Below, in pieces: positions 23,563 to 36,398 of a stretch of 64,000 nt of DNA; positions within the stretch are counted from its first letter, which is position 1; every line of letters begins with the position of its first letter. Both the position numbers and the translations under genes were made by a program. The stretch is from NCBI GenBank assembly GCA_022701365.1, contig JAKUHH010000059.1:168261-232260 (forward strand). Reading direction: 5' to 3'. This DNA is from Mycocentrospora acerina (taxonomy: Eukaryota; Ascomycota; Dothideomycetes; Pleosporales). Under the pieces are notes generated by a model. That model was not told the origin of the DNA, did no database searches, and worked only from the letters and a program-made list of their open reading frames with translations.

Positions 23563-25267
23563 ATGGTACTGTCTTCAGCTGCTGCGTTATGTGCACTTGT
23601 CACAGGTGCCACTGCGCTCCAAGTGCCGCTTCTGTCCAATGAGCAGGCACCTATCGTCAGTGGACTTGAGGCGAAACCCTTAGTTGACTCGACAGAGCTC
23701 CAGGACCTCATCAGTGGCGACCGCCTCATGGCAAAGGCGAAGAAATTGTATGAAATTGCGAAGCTTGGTGAAGAAGAATACAACCATCCCACCAGAGTAA
23801 TTGGCAGTGCTGGTAAGTACGCGCTCGCGTGTCAAGGGATGACTGTGTTGACCAGCTTGCAGGCCACCTTGGGACGCTATCCTACATTTATGAGACTATC
23901 CTCGAGCTTGGAGATTACTACACTGTCTCGAACCAGTCGTTCCCTGCTGTATCAGGAACCGTGTTCGAGTCGCGCCTCGTTATTGGTGATGGAGTACCGA
24001 AGTCTGCATCCGCTTTGGCTTTGACACCGCCAACGAAGAACAAGGAGCCTGTACATGGCGATCTTGTTCTGGTTGACAATGAGGGCTGCCAGGCGTCAGA
24101 TTTTCCTGATTCTGTTACTGGCAACATCGCGTTTATCAAGCGAGGTGTCTGCCCTTTTGGCACCAAATCTGAGCATGCTGGACGCAAGGGTGCTATTGCA
24201 GCCGTCGTTTACAACTATGAGAAAGATGCCGTTCACGGTACTCTTGGATCGCCGTCGCCGGATCATATTGCTACCTTTGGGCTTTCTGGTGAAGAAGCTG
24301 AGGCAATTCTCAAGAAGCTAAAGGAGCAAAAGCGTATCGATGCAATTGCCTATATCGACTCGGAAGTTTCCGAGATTCTAACCGTCAACATTGTCGCGCA
24401 GACCACAGAGGGTGATCCTGGAAACTGTGTCATGCTCGGAGCACACTCTGACAGCGTCACTGAAGGCCCAGGTAAGCAGCCCTGTAAAATATATACAAAT
24501 TTTGAAAAACCCAAACCTGCTGTTATCCTAATTCTCTCCGTTGCTAATCACTAATTAGGCATTAACGACGACGGATCTGGAACTATCTCCCTTCTCGAGG
24601 TCGCCACGCAACTCACCAAGTTCAATGTGAGCAACTGTGTTCGATTTGCATGGTGGGCAGGCGAGGAAGAGGGCCTGCTCGGCTCTGACTACTATGTCGC
24701 GTCATTGCCCGAAGAAGAGAACCAGAAGATCCGTCTCTTTATGGACTACGATATGATGGCCAGCCCGAACTTCGCGTATCAGATCTACAACGCCACCAAT
24801 GCTCTCAACCCCAACGGATCCGAGGAACTACGTGACTTGTACATTGACTGGTATGAGCAGCAAGGTTTGAACTACACGTTCATTCCTTTCGATGGCCGCA
24901 GTGATTATGATGGTTTCATTCGCAACGGAATTCCTGGCGGCGGTATCGCAACGGGTGCTGAGGGCATCAAGACTAAGGATGAAGAGAAGATGTTCGGAGG
25001 TAAGGCTGGTGATTGGTATGATCCTTGTTACCATCAGCTCTGTGACGATATCGGCAATCTCAATGTAACATCCTGGATCGTCAATACTAAGGTAAGTTTT
25101 GATCTTCACTAGGACCACTGGAATTCACTAACACCGCCAAGCTCATTGCGCACTCGGTCGCAACTTATGCACGTTCATTCAAGGGTTTCCCTGAGCGTAC
25201 CACATCTATCGCCTCCTCTCAGTACGTAGACACTGTTAAGTACCATGGCCACAACTTGTTTGTCTAG
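23563..25267 (+). CDS. Secreted M28 family aminopeptidase (leucine aminopeptidase 2 / aminopeptidase Y type)
   Basis: Exons 23563-23812, 23863-24471, 24559-25091 and 25142-25267 give 505 residues. A signal peptide (MVLSSAAALCALVTGATA) is followed by a protease-associated domain (about 110-240, with GNIAFIKRGVCPFGTK) and the zinc peptidase domain. The five zinc ligand motifs are all present: GAHSDS (His near 278), NDDGSG (Asp near 290), AGEEEG (Glu near 323, with the catalytic Glu before it), MDYDM (Asp near 348) and CYHQLCD (His near 442). Several N-glycosylation sequons (NQS, NVS, NAT, NYT, NVT) fit a secreted or vacuolar enzyme. It releases N-terminal residues from peptides during nutrient scavenging. 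The ATG is chosen because it directly starts the signal peptide; the upstream in-frame stretch lies in the leader. The last acceptor (CCAAG, 25141) is weak but restores the frame. Confidence 0.93.
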
Positions 25268-28200
25268 GATATGCTCTCGTAGTGGCAGATGTATATGCTG
25301 TCTGATCGTTCTCAATTAGTCTCATCTGTGACTTATATGAAACTGTTGTTATGGTCTACTTTACGTTTAGGCTTGCCAATATTTCTGTATCATTTAATCC
25401 TCACATGATCTCGATAACTGTGTTCCATCCACTGTTTTGCTCTTATATTTGTGCACAATTCTTAACTAAACTTATTATTTTCATCTTGATAAGGACGCGA
25501 CCACATCTCGACGTATTTCATGCGACGCGATTCCTTGCATCAACATAGCAACTACCGCAGCAAGACGGGATATCGATTTTTTTACGCGGGAGGGTGCAGA
25601 GTAAGGGACATAACTCATTGGTATTATTACGCGCCAGCTCTTGGAACCTTTCATTCATTGAAATGAACACTTAGCTGACACATTCAATATTGGCATTAGC
25701 AGAGATGAGGCTTGCCTCCAATTGCCGCTTCTAAACTTGGTGCTTGCGCTCGTAGTGTGCTCCATGGTGTGTTGTTTGCTTGTGCGTCATTTCTATTGTA
25801 TGGCCAGAAGATCAGAAAATGGCGGTCTTTTTGCTATGTGCCTAGACAACTACATTTGAGGCGAAGGTGACGATTTTGGCAATGACTAGCGAAACCTGAT
25901 TCACTGCTCAAGTCGACAAACTTGGAGCCTTCTACATGTAAAGGCAGTACGATCTCCAAATGACGCACATATCCATATTTGAGTAAGTGAATGCATAGAA
26001 GGCACGAACACAGCAAGGGCGCGGAGATATCGAAGATTTAAAGCACCATATTTACAGTAGTTATGTGGATCGGGCTAGAGTTACCTCACATGGTGGTTAT
26101 GAGTAGTTCATTTTAAGACGCAAGCACGGCTTGACATTGAACGCTTATTTTCAGGCAAGCTCACTTCACTGCAATGAAACAAGAAACACACAAAATGCTT
26201 GCACATGGAATAATCATTCGTTTAACAATAGAGAAATATGACTAAAGAACAGGCAATGGTACAAGAAAGATTATATTACATCAATTTTGTTCAGACTGCG
26301 AGTTTCAGGGAAAAAAATGTATTGAAGACCAGGTATGGAAAATCACATATGCTGTCACAATTTCTCATGCGAAATCGCATGGATTCTGTAAACACTCTCT
26401 AGGTATTGCAACATGTCAGCCAGCACCCGTATACTATCACGCATGTGACCACGTGAGCATCCAGCGGCTATTAAGTCTCCGAGTCCTACACTCATAATAG
26501 AACAACAAGTTCCGTCTGATTATTATTCCTGACATATCATGTAAAAAGTCGTTTCATCTCAAATAGCTTGGTCGTTATTTTTGTCTCCAGATGATTACCA
26601 ATTCGGCATTTGAATAATTTATATTTCTACTCTCGCCACACACACTCAGAACAATACTCTGATAATCTTCATTGATTTCCGCTTCACATCTGGATTTTTT
26701 TCTCCAGCTTCTCCAGCTACCCCGGGTATATTCAGAAGACAACTCTTCTGTAGCTGACGGAAATTTGAATTCTCTATTGGAAACCACAGGATGGGTTACA
26801 TGCCACTCTCTTTTTCTAGACTAGCTCTCCCCAAAGATACGAACCTATCGAATTTCTCAGCCAATGTAAGTACGGTGAGATAGTATTCAGATCGAAAGTA
26901 TACTGCTTTCTCATGAAACCTTTCTCAGTCATTTCTGGATACATGATTTGATCTTCCTGCAATGCTGCGGATCTGAAGGATAATATGTGCGTGTTGCAAG
27001 TTCAAAAAATTTCAGCAGACGTGGAGCATTGACCTTAAATTTTGCTTGGCTCTCAGTCTATCAATTGAAAAGCCTGATGTAGTATTAGACAGCATAATCA
27101 GTCTAGTGGAGAGTGATAAGTAAGTAAACAACTATTAGGAAGAAGTCAGTCTTGTTCTCGATCTAGCTCAAATAAAAAGTAAATATGATTGAGCATAGTT
27201 TTAAGAAGGATGCAATCGATGGAAAGGCTCTTTCGACCCTTAAAATGTTAAACATTACACTGAGTTATACGCTGACAGATATGTGTATGAGGGAGCCAAA
27301 ATTTACTACACGAAGAGAAAGCATTGTCAGCGAGCTTAATGTGTCATCTTTCTATTTTTTATCGCAGGTTTCTAGGCGCCATTTTAGAGCTTTGTGATTC
27401 AACTTATTCAAAATTCACTTGCAAAAAGTTGACTTGATGTTTAATTTCTGACAAAAATTTTAATTTTTATGTATTACTGTAGGGTTTAAACTCAATTTTC
27501 GTTCGTGACTTAACAAGCTGGTATATTTGTGTCGTGGTGGAAGGAGGAGGCAGGCATGAGTGTGCAAACATATTTGAAAAGACAAATTCTTGTGTATCGT
27601 GTGGTAAACTCAGATTTTATAAATAACGTGAATAGGTCGACAGGCACGAATACGAGCGAGGCACAGGTGGGACAGTGCAACATCTTTTAACACACGTCCT
27701 AGTGTCATTACAGGAATAGTCTGGAGCACATGAGTGGGTGTTCTACTTTTATCGTATCAAAAGTTTTAGTTCATGTTCACGTTCTGCCATTTTGTGCCGA
27801 AGTATGGCCTTTTTATTGCTCCCTCTGGATATCTATCGTTTTTCAGAATGTGTTTTGTACTCTGACCAGGCTATCTCTCTGCATCCAGTTTATTAGCCGA
27901 AAACATCCAAGAAGGAGTAGTTTATAGCAGAACGTATATTGCCGCTATAAGTTCTTTTGCAGTGTCACTAGACCGAGCTCTCCAACTGTCTCTGCACAGG
28001 GCGTTTAGCGCAACATAGTTCGGCCGAGTACCACCATTCTAGTTAATCTTTTCCTTGATAGACATGAATAGATGGCCTATTGATCCTAACGATGAAACAG
28101 AAAATAAAGATCATTTTTTAGCACAAGTAGTAAGCATAGCTTGCAAACATCATACGATATCCCTTGGTATATAGACACACTCTGAAAACCAGATCATCAT

Positions 28201-29061
28201 CGTTGTGAACATGATTGCGTATTCCATATTAAGCGTGAGCATCGTGGATCAGAAATTATCGTTTAAAATGAGGAACAAGATTGGTTGTTCGTGAGAGGCC
28301 GCAGCTTAACCGCACAGTACTTTATCACGAAAGAGGTCAGATCCTAGTCTTCTACATTCATTGTGTTGGCTAGAATCGACCAGAAGCAGGTGATTGAAGG
28401 GAGAAAACCAATCAACAGCTGCCCATGATCCCTGTATTGGCAGAGAAAGCGCTCATCAATGAAGCGGCAATGCTTCCGGCGGTTCATCATGGTATGACAA
28501 GCTCCTTCGACAGAACATAAAGAAGTAATACATACGAGATGACCGTAGAGAATATGAGGAGAGAGATTAGTCATGAAATATAAATCGATAAACGTTGAAT
28601 TTGACTCTATGTGGTTGTATAGATTGTGCATGTGTAACACGGCTGCAGATAGGGTCATCACACATAGTGTCATCCCACCACCTATGCACGTCTTCAGGTT
28701 CATCGAAGAGAGTATCTGAAGGTCAAAATTCTTGACAACTTTAAGCGTTGGGTATACATGACTGTCGTGGAGCTATGACGTTTTGCTCAGACCCGCTTAG
28801 GTCGTCGACTAGATCGGCCAATGCTTTCTCTGCCAAGTGCAGCTTCCACGCTAGTTACGCGAGCGTGAATGTTTTTACCCCGTCACCTGGAACTGCAAGC
28901 ACCCCAACCACCCCGCAGCAGCAAACCCGACCAAGACTCACACATCAGAACCTCATCGGTTCTTATCGAAATCACCATTCTCTTGCCGTGTACAGCTCCT
29001 CACAAGATTACAAGAGTTTCCTACTCCCTCATATCAAGTCATATCTCGTGCCTAGAAGATC
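25268..29061. other. AT-rich gene-poor block
   Basis: About 3.8 kb with no convincing gene. Frames up to about 120 codons (for example 28344-28703, minus strand) lack recognisable features. The final 300 bases (from about 28760) are less AT-rich and probably the promoter and leader of the next gene. A 60-base segment at 26446-26505 resembles one at 50799-50860. Confidence 0.4.
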
Positions 29062-30389
29062 ATGTCACCTGCTCCAATCACCCAAGACGCTACTGCCTCA
29101 CCATCCTCACCACAACAACGACCATCGTCAAGATGTAAGACAAGTAATACTAACTACATTGATTTTCAAATCTGATATCCTTCGCAGCTGCACCACCACA
29201 GCCTGTATCTAAACATTTCGACGACATTTTCCACGCGAAGTTCATGCACGTCATCCAGCAATGGAAGAATGATCCTGCAAGAAATCAATTGACACAAAAA
29301 GACCGCAAGTCGTTTATTGAATCTGCCTATGTAGAAACCGATGAGATTTACTTTGGTAGACGCCAGCTGTCTGATCAGGAAATCAAATTACGCGCTCTCA
29401 CCAAAGTCTTCTATAAAGTACTTGCCGAGGAACCGTGGTCTGAAGATTGGATTCGCGCCCCTGATGTCGAACGTAAGCTCTCAAAATTTGAAATGCACAA
29501 AGACTCTGTGGCTCTCGCCGCTGAGCACGGTGTTGTCACACCCCGGGACGCTGTCAAAGCTGCACGTGAGGCTGCGGTCAGACAAGAAGATGCAACCAAG
29601 CAAGAGGACGCGCCCAAGGATCAAAAAATTCCCAGAGGACCTTGGGATGATATTGAGATTATTTACATTGCAGGAACAGTATCCTCCACGGCCACCAATG
29701 CTATTGACCGTGACAGCATCTACCCGGTATCTGTGAGCTCAGTCGCAAACGTTTTGCAGAATCACATGTGCAGAGACATGGTGCGGCCTTTTTCCATGGC
29801 TGAGAGATTCATTAACTGCACAGATACCAAGGAATTGGAAGAGATGCGAAAGTTTGCCTGCAACGTCTGCGACTTTGCTCCTCATCTCCTGGATAACGAC
29901 AACGTCAGTCTACTCGTTGTCCTGCTAATTTTGTCGCGATCAGACTGCTGTAGGCGGTGGCTCGCAAATGGTATTCGCATCGAAGGATCGACAATTAGTC
30001 ACCGCAAAGCAGAGTGCATGAAGAACAAGATGGGATGGAGAACGTCTGAAGAGAAGAAGCCGTACGATAACTTTGCTTCCGAATTCCAGACTCGTGTTAA
30101 AAATGCTTGCTTTCCTGCACCTCGAGCACAACGTGTTAGCAAGAAGCAGCAGGTGCGCAAGCCATCTCTCCCGATGCCTAGCACACCACCCGTCTATCCG
30201 CAGCCTGCGATGGGTAGCTGGGCTTCTCCTCAAGTGCGTGCCTCAGGAAGTCCATACAGTATGAACACGGGTATCAATATTTCAGCCCCGATAGTATCGA
30301 GCGTATACTCGTATCCCCTTCTCAAACAGCCCTCTCACGTATCAGCTGGGGCAGGCAGTAGTGCCGGAGAACCTATGGACCTTTCATAG
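29062..30389 (+). CDS. Hypothetical protein, no recognised family
   Basis: Two exons, 29062-29134 and 29188-30389, give 424 residues; the 53-nt intron has GTAAGA and CGCAG ends and lies after codon 24. No signal peptide or membrane helix is seen. The N-terminus is Pro/Ser-rich. Residues about 36-110 look helical (KFMHVIQQWKND, RKSFIESAYVE), then a charged linker with repeated acidic/Lys motifs (RQEDATKQEDAPKDQK). A second compact region at about 175-300 has several cysteines (MRKFACNVCDFAPHLL, SRSDCCRRWL). The last 100 residues are Pro/Ser/Tyr-rich and disordered-looking, with a stretch of basic residues (RAQRVSKKQQVRK) that could be a nuclear signal. Codon use looks genuine. The gene sits alone between AT-rich blocks, a setting common for lineage-specific fungal genes. 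I cannot assign a function. Confidence 0.75.
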
Positions 30390-31610
30390 CAAGAGTCATA
30401 AAGGCCAGGACCTCTATTTTTTTTCAACATCAGATGGCATAAGCACGGCGTTTCATCATGGGATAAGACTGCATTAGCGAGGCGGCTTTACGACAAAAGC
30501 GGTGTTTTGGTGTTCGTTGCATCTTTGCATTGGCGGCAGGGTGTAAGCTCCGGCTTTGGTTGGTCTTGCTCGTAGTCAATTGAGGTGACAAGACGAGAAT
30601 TTTTTTGTATAATTCAACAAACAATTGCCATTGTAGATTGCAAATCTCTACATTATTACCAATTCCTTTAATTGGGATAACCTCTGTATTTTCTGCCAGC
30701 AGAGCAAGTTGGGGACGAGTCTATATGCATTGTGATGGTACTATACCTGTGTTGCGGGGTTTCACCGGCCGGGTACGCGCGGTTCTCTTCACCGCCTCCG
30801 TCGACTGTGCAAGATTGATCCTCGACAACACTCGTGCTTGATACATGTCGTTTGACTCGAGCATGATGAATACTACCATGTGCACAGAATTGGTAGCCCC
30901 TAGATAATATACATATCTTGTCCCTGCAGTGAAAGCCTGTCACAAATCCGAGACTTGGTCTCCAAGTGTGAGCGAGATTTAGGGAGCAATGTAAGAAATT
31001 TTAATACTAGATTGATTGAGTTTGATTCCTGATAGTTGATAAACAGTCACGTGTGTATTCAATGCCTTCGTATACTTCCTCAAGCATCATGATTTGTGCT
31101 TGCCAAGCACTTGCTTTAACGTCTTTTTGAACGCCATGGACTTGAGAGCATGACTTGCTATTCTACCATTCTTGGAGAAATGTTTTGGTTATACATGACA
31201 AAATGGAAGTTTCCAAGAAGCTTGTGAATTAGACAGGCTAAACTATTGCCGTGTATTCTCCTGGGTAAAAGTTCCAGTTGAATAACTTGATGATATATCA
31301 AAAGCACGAATGGAAGCGGACGGTAAAGGAGAAACAGTAGATGGTATGTAAGTCATTGTGCAAAAATATCAAGGCAAACTTTTTTCTTCTATTGATGGTG
31401 TAGTGGAGCATAAAGAGTTGGCCATCAACTCGTAAGAGGCAGATATAAATGAAACTTTTCGTCTTGCACTACTTGCCAATGACATTCTAGTCGCTACTCT
31501 TGAAACCGCTACCAAATCTCCTACGTTTGTTCGAACTTTGGTTCTAAATGACTAGTTTAATTTAATTAAGCACTTTTCTTGTTTCTTCACTTCTCTATTA
31601 CTACTTTTAC

Positions 31611-31636
31611 CCCAGCCCAGCCCAGCCCAGCCCAGC
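31611..31636. repeat. (CCCAG)5 microsatellite
   Basis: Five perfect CCCAG units in tandem, in non-coding sequence. Confidence 0.9.
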
Positions 31637-31830
31637 TCAACTGCTTCCAGTTGGCAACAAAAGAAGAAGAACAATCTTCACAAAAACATCAACAAAGACG
31701 TGAAATGATGTTTTTAAAAAAAAACATTTATACATTCGTATTGACCGTTGTGCTTGAGAGCATCTAAGACGTTTGTTTAGAGGGTAGGTAGTAGAGAGAC
31801 GAAAGTCTGACATTCTCGTACCCGAGAATA

Positions 31831-31852
31831 GAAGAAGAAGAAGAAGAAGAAG
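31831..31852. repeat. (GAA)7 microsatellite
   Basis: About seven GAA units followed by a purine-rich run to 31868. Confidence 0.85.
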
Positions 31853-32286
31853 AGAAGGAAAAAAAAAGGGTTGTAGAACTTAGCAAGTAGATTGTCAAGA
31901 TTATATATATATATGGGTGGCCTTGGTCCGATTAAGGTCTGGGGAAGATTGATGGGGTTTGCATGTACGCGAGGTTAAAGAAAAACGGCGACAAGGAGAA
32001 TAGGGTGGGTGAGGGAAATGACAAGGAGCGAGTAGACGGACTTTGTGTGTCCGCGGCGGTTTCCTCCTCTCATCACTTTGTCTGTCTAGTTTGAGTGGAC
32101 AATTTCGTCAGACAGTACGATATCATTGCTGAAGAATCATAGTACATGTAGTATGTATGTATGGTCACAATTGAGATGCAAAGAGACGACGCCAGAAGAT
32201 CATGACCAGAAACATGCATGCTTTACACAAGACTACACTACACTAACCTTGCTTGTCTACTACAACCAGACGTCAACCAAACACCC

Positions 32287-35200
32287 TCACCTCCATCCTA
32301 CCCAACTCTTACTCATCACCCGCCACACGCGCACTTCACCAGATCGCAAATCTCCCATTTTGAAGCTTTCAGGCTTCAACTTTTTATGCTCGCGTCCTTG
32401 CTCCCAAACGCGAACCTTCTTCTTACTTCCATCCCATTCGACAACAACGGCGACGTGGTCGGGCTTGCCCACATCTGTGGCATACTTTGCATGCATGGGC
32501 CCGGATTTGCCCTGGAACTTTGCGTTGCGGAAGGTAACAATGTCGCCGGGACGGATTTCGTCGTATGACTGGGTAGCCGCGTTGGCTAGGTTGGCGTACA
32601 CGAGCGCACCAAAGGCACGAGTCGATACAGGTGGTAGCGCATCCTGGTATGGCTTGAGAAGCTCGTCGACCAGGCCGTGAGGTGTGCCGTTGCCAACGAC
32701 AGTATTCTGTTTCGACTCGACGTCCTTTGCAATTTTGCGGCCAAACTGCTCATACGCATTCTCAAGCTGATCCGGACGTTGTTGCTGAGGCGGCGGCTCG
32801 TGCCGCTGCTCCAATTGAACATCGGATGGGTTGCTTTCTGCAAATCGTGCCGAGATGATGGTCTGGGAATAATCAATGTGTAAAACAGATACAGTTCTCT
32901 CTACGATGCCATCGGATTTTGATCCATCCATATCTACAAGTACATCCTTGCGGGTTTGGAGGGATGGCGGAAGTGCTTTTGTCTGCGACCACCATTGCGA
33001 AGATTCCCCAAGGTCAATATCGCTGGCAATAAAGTCTTGGTTCATCGACGGTCGCATTTGGTCAAAGGAAGCCCGGCCTACCAAAGCGCGACTCACGTCA
33101 AGCGACTTTCTTCCAATAATGGGGGGTATCCGAGGCTGGGACTCAGCGGCGGGTGGAGGTGGGGGAGGAGGAGCGGACCACTCTTGAGACGGCGCCGATG
33201 GTGGTGGCGGTGGTGCAGGCCGCTCCTGAAGGGGCGGCGGCGGGGGAGGAGCAGCCCGTTCCTGGGACACGACAGGTGGCGAAGCCCATTGATGGGGTGG
33301 AGCCTGAGGTAGAGGAGGTGGTGGTGCTCGATCGTGAGATTTTCGTGGGGCTGGTGCAGAATACAAGTCATCGTCATCGAGTGGTTCGGCAGGCTGATGA
33401 TGTGAGGCTGGAGGCATCGAAGGTGGTAGAGGAGGCGGGGGACGGCTTTGAGGGGGCTGCGGCATGCCGGTCAAGGGCGGAGGTGCCGATTCTGAAGGGG
33501 ATGCTGTGTAACGATAAGGATCGTAGTCTTCGTCATCTTCGTCAAGGACGTTTCGGGCCGGCGGCAGAGGCGGCGGCGCACCACGCGGAGCATCTGTAGA
33601 TTGGCGACTTGGTGCATGTGGTGGCGGCGGTGGAGGTACGGCACGAGGTACTACGGGAGGAAACACGGATGGAGTGAATGGTATGGTGGGCGATCGGACC
33701 GATTGGGGTTCGTCAGTGTGAATGCTGTCATCCAAGCTTGAATCTCTGGCGTGAGATTTGAGGGCGTCCTTGTGAGTCGCTCCAGGTGCCATGTCGGTAT
33801 CGTAATCGCCTTCGTAGTCTGTTTCGCCCTCGCGGTCAAACTTTTTCGACGGCAGGTCCCCGTGACGGGAAGGTGGCGCAGAAGTAGGTGGCGGCGGGGG
33901 AGGAGGTCGGAAAGACAAGGGAGATGTAGGACTGGCCAAGGGGATTGGCGGAACACGTCGATCAGGCGAGCCCTGTGACTGCTCGTCCACACCAAAGTAC
34001 GAGGCGCGCTTCGTTGGTGGCATGAACGGAACAGCCGGAGATCTCGGTGACATTGCGGTCCCTCCAACGTCTGTCATCTCGTCACCCGACTCGGATCCAG
34101 GGCCCGGTGATGTGAGTCGCGGAAGCGGAGGGGGCGCGGGTCGAGCTAGGAGGGAGCGTTTAGTGGAAGATTTGAAACCAAGGTGGTGGCACTCACCAGT
34201 CGGGGGAGGCGGAGGGGATGTCAGCCTGTCAGCAGTTGGAATCGGGGGTGGTGCTGGCCGTCCTATGGAATTGTCAGCATGTAATGATAGTAACAATGAT
34301 GGTGACGGCGGTGATGACGATGATGCTGTTGCTGATGATGACCATGGTGCTCGTCATTGGTACATGAGAGAGGTGGTGAAATGGCACACAACAACATACT
34401 GGACACGCTGACAGTCATGACATATTCCGACAACTCATCAAAGGCGACAAACGTCTTTGATACAGTTTCGGACAATGGTGACTGACAGTTGTCCAAGAGT
34501 AGGCGAGCAGGGGGTTGGACAGGCTTGCGAGAAATAAGAAACTTACGGTCTGTCGAGAATGGGGGAGGTCGCTCGCCAACGGGCGTCTTTGGGGGTGGTT
34601 GAGGGGTCAAGTCCTCGACGTCTGCAACCTCGTCTGCAGGATGGGCGTCTGTGATGGGATGAGGCGCTTCGCCTTCTTTCTCGACGGCTAGTTGCCTGTT
34701 CTCTGGCTCAGGGCTCTTGACGGACGGGATTGTAGGCATGACAAACATGGGCACTCGCTGCTGTGGGGCCGAGTACTCGTCATTCTCCTCGGGCTGCCTC
34801 TCTGGCGTGGGCTTCTTCTTCTTTGGCGGAAGACCACCCATTGGGATGCCGCCAAACATGCCTGGCATGCCCATGCCTCCGCTCATTTTTGCCATGCGCT
34901 CTCGCAGTTCGAGCTTGCGCCTGGTTTCGGCATCCATTTCGTCTTCCTCTTCGTCTTCCTCTCCTTGTTGTTCTTTCTCCTTGTCGTCTTCTTCTTTTTC
35001 TTCTTCGTCTCCTTTTTCTCCTCCTCCTCCTCCATCTGCTGTCTTGGCAACGGCCTGCTCGTCGCCAGCATTGGCTTCTTTCAATGGTGCGGCAGGGGCG
35101 CGTGGGAGCGGAGGTGGCGGCTGCCTAGCCTTGGTGCGCTCGTCATCTTCCTCGACGCTCGTCGACGTTCCCTCGGCGTCTTCGGTGTTGTCGGCGCCCG

Positions 35201-36398
35201 ATTGGTCGGCGTCGTTGGCGTCGCTCAGGAGATGGTCCTGGTTCTGGTGGTGGGCGTCTGGCGACCTGATGTCGTGGGGGACCCGTGGGGGCCGGGCGTG
35301 GTCGGTGGACGCCTTGGAGGCGATGCTCGTCACCTTTTCGAGCTCCGTGTCCTCGCTGTCTTCGGCGCGACCCTCGAAGGAGTCGGGCCGCCTCTTGACC
35401 GGCGGCGGCTTCTTGGGCTTTTCCTTGGTCAGGGTGCCGGCGGCGCGTTGGGCCTGCTCCTGCTGCTGCTTCTGCAACAGAGCGATGCGCTCCTTGAGGC
35501 TCAGCTTGGGCTGGTTGTCTTCTTCGGCGTCGGCAGTCTTGGGGCCGTCGTGCCCACCGAGGCCGGCTCTGTCGGCAGCTTCCTGGTTCTGCTCTTGGCG
35601 CTCCTGGATCTCTGGGTCTTCGTCGCGGCGGTATGTCTTGATCTGCGGGGTCTCGCGGACCGGGGCCACGTAGGCATTGCGGCTCGGGGGCGGGGCGACA
35701 AAGGGCTTCCTGATAAAGGTAGTGCTTCCGGCGCCCGCGGGCTTGAAGGGCTGGACGGGGGCGGCCGTGGGCTGGTTGAAGGCGGCGATGCGGTCTCGGA
35801 AGGCGTTTGACTTTGCGGCGATGGGCGGGGGCTTTTTGGCGGCGGGTGCGGGTGCGGGTGCAGGCGCGGGTGCAGGCGCGGGTGCAGGCCTGGGTGCTTC
35901 GCTCTGGGCGTACGAGGCGGGTGGAGACTGCACGCTCGAGGCGGAGCGCGGCGACATGGGCGAGGGCGGGGGCGCTGGCTTGGGCGCCTGGGCGGGCTGG
36001 GGCACCTGGAGAGGCGGCGGGTCCTGGCGCTGTGGCGGCGGTGCATCTCTGTGCTGCTGTTGCTGCTGCTGCTGCTGGGGCGGGTCGAGGGGCAGGCTCG
36101 CCACCGCGGCCGGCGGGGGAGCTGGTGCTGCCTGGGCGGGCGCCGTCACAGCCGGCGGGTCGGCGGGCTTGTATCGCGAGGCGCGGTTGGGGCGCGGCGG
36201 CGGCTCGGGCTCGTACTTTTGCACAAAGTTCCTCGGGAACAGGCCCTCGTGGCGGGTGCCCTCGTCGTCAATGTACTCGCCGACGTACCAGTCGTCGCCC
36301 TCCTCCTCGGTGACGGCGATGATCTGGCCGGCGGCGAAGCTCAGGTCGTCTTCGTGCGGCGACGAGTAGTCGTAGACGGCGCGGACCTTGGGCGGCAT
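32287..36398 (-). CDS. BBC1: SH3-domain actin-patch protein BBC1/MTI1
   Basis: Three exons, 34547-36398, 34197-34262 and 32287-34145, give 1258 residues. Residues 1-62 are an SH3 domain (AVYDYSSPHEDDLSF, DDWYVGEY, GLFPRNFV). A long low-complexity middle follows, with a Gln run, an Ala-Pro alternation, KERIALLQKQQQEQ coiled segment, a Glu/Asp-rich block, an ELRERMAKMSGGMGMPGMFGGIPMG motif typical of BBC1 and many PPPPP tracts. The final 180 residues form the compact C-terminal domain (NAYEQFGRKIAKDVESKQN to VWRVMSKSWVGWR), which has the BBC1/AIM3 cysteine-protease-like fold in related proteins; SYDEIRPGDIVTFRNAKFQG and HAKYATDVGKPDHVAVV are visible. BBC1 binds type I myosin and Las17/WASP and limits actin assembly at endocytic patches. 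The second intron is 51 nt and in frame. Confidence 0.88.

Larger units (their letters stand above)
30390..32286. other. Intergenic region with simple repeats
   Basis: 1.9 kb between converging genes. It holds a (CCCAG)n tract, a (GAA)n tract and a short (TA)n run at 31902-31915. No coding frame is credible. Confidence 0.45.

Noticed and set aside
28344..28703. 119-codon minus-strand frame
   Set aside because: No family, atypical composition in an AT-rich block; could be chance.
34692..35810. Long open frames (up to 372 codons) antisense to BBC1
   Set aside because: Low-complexity, GC-rich mirror of the Pro/Ala/Glu-rich BBC1 sequence; no family features.
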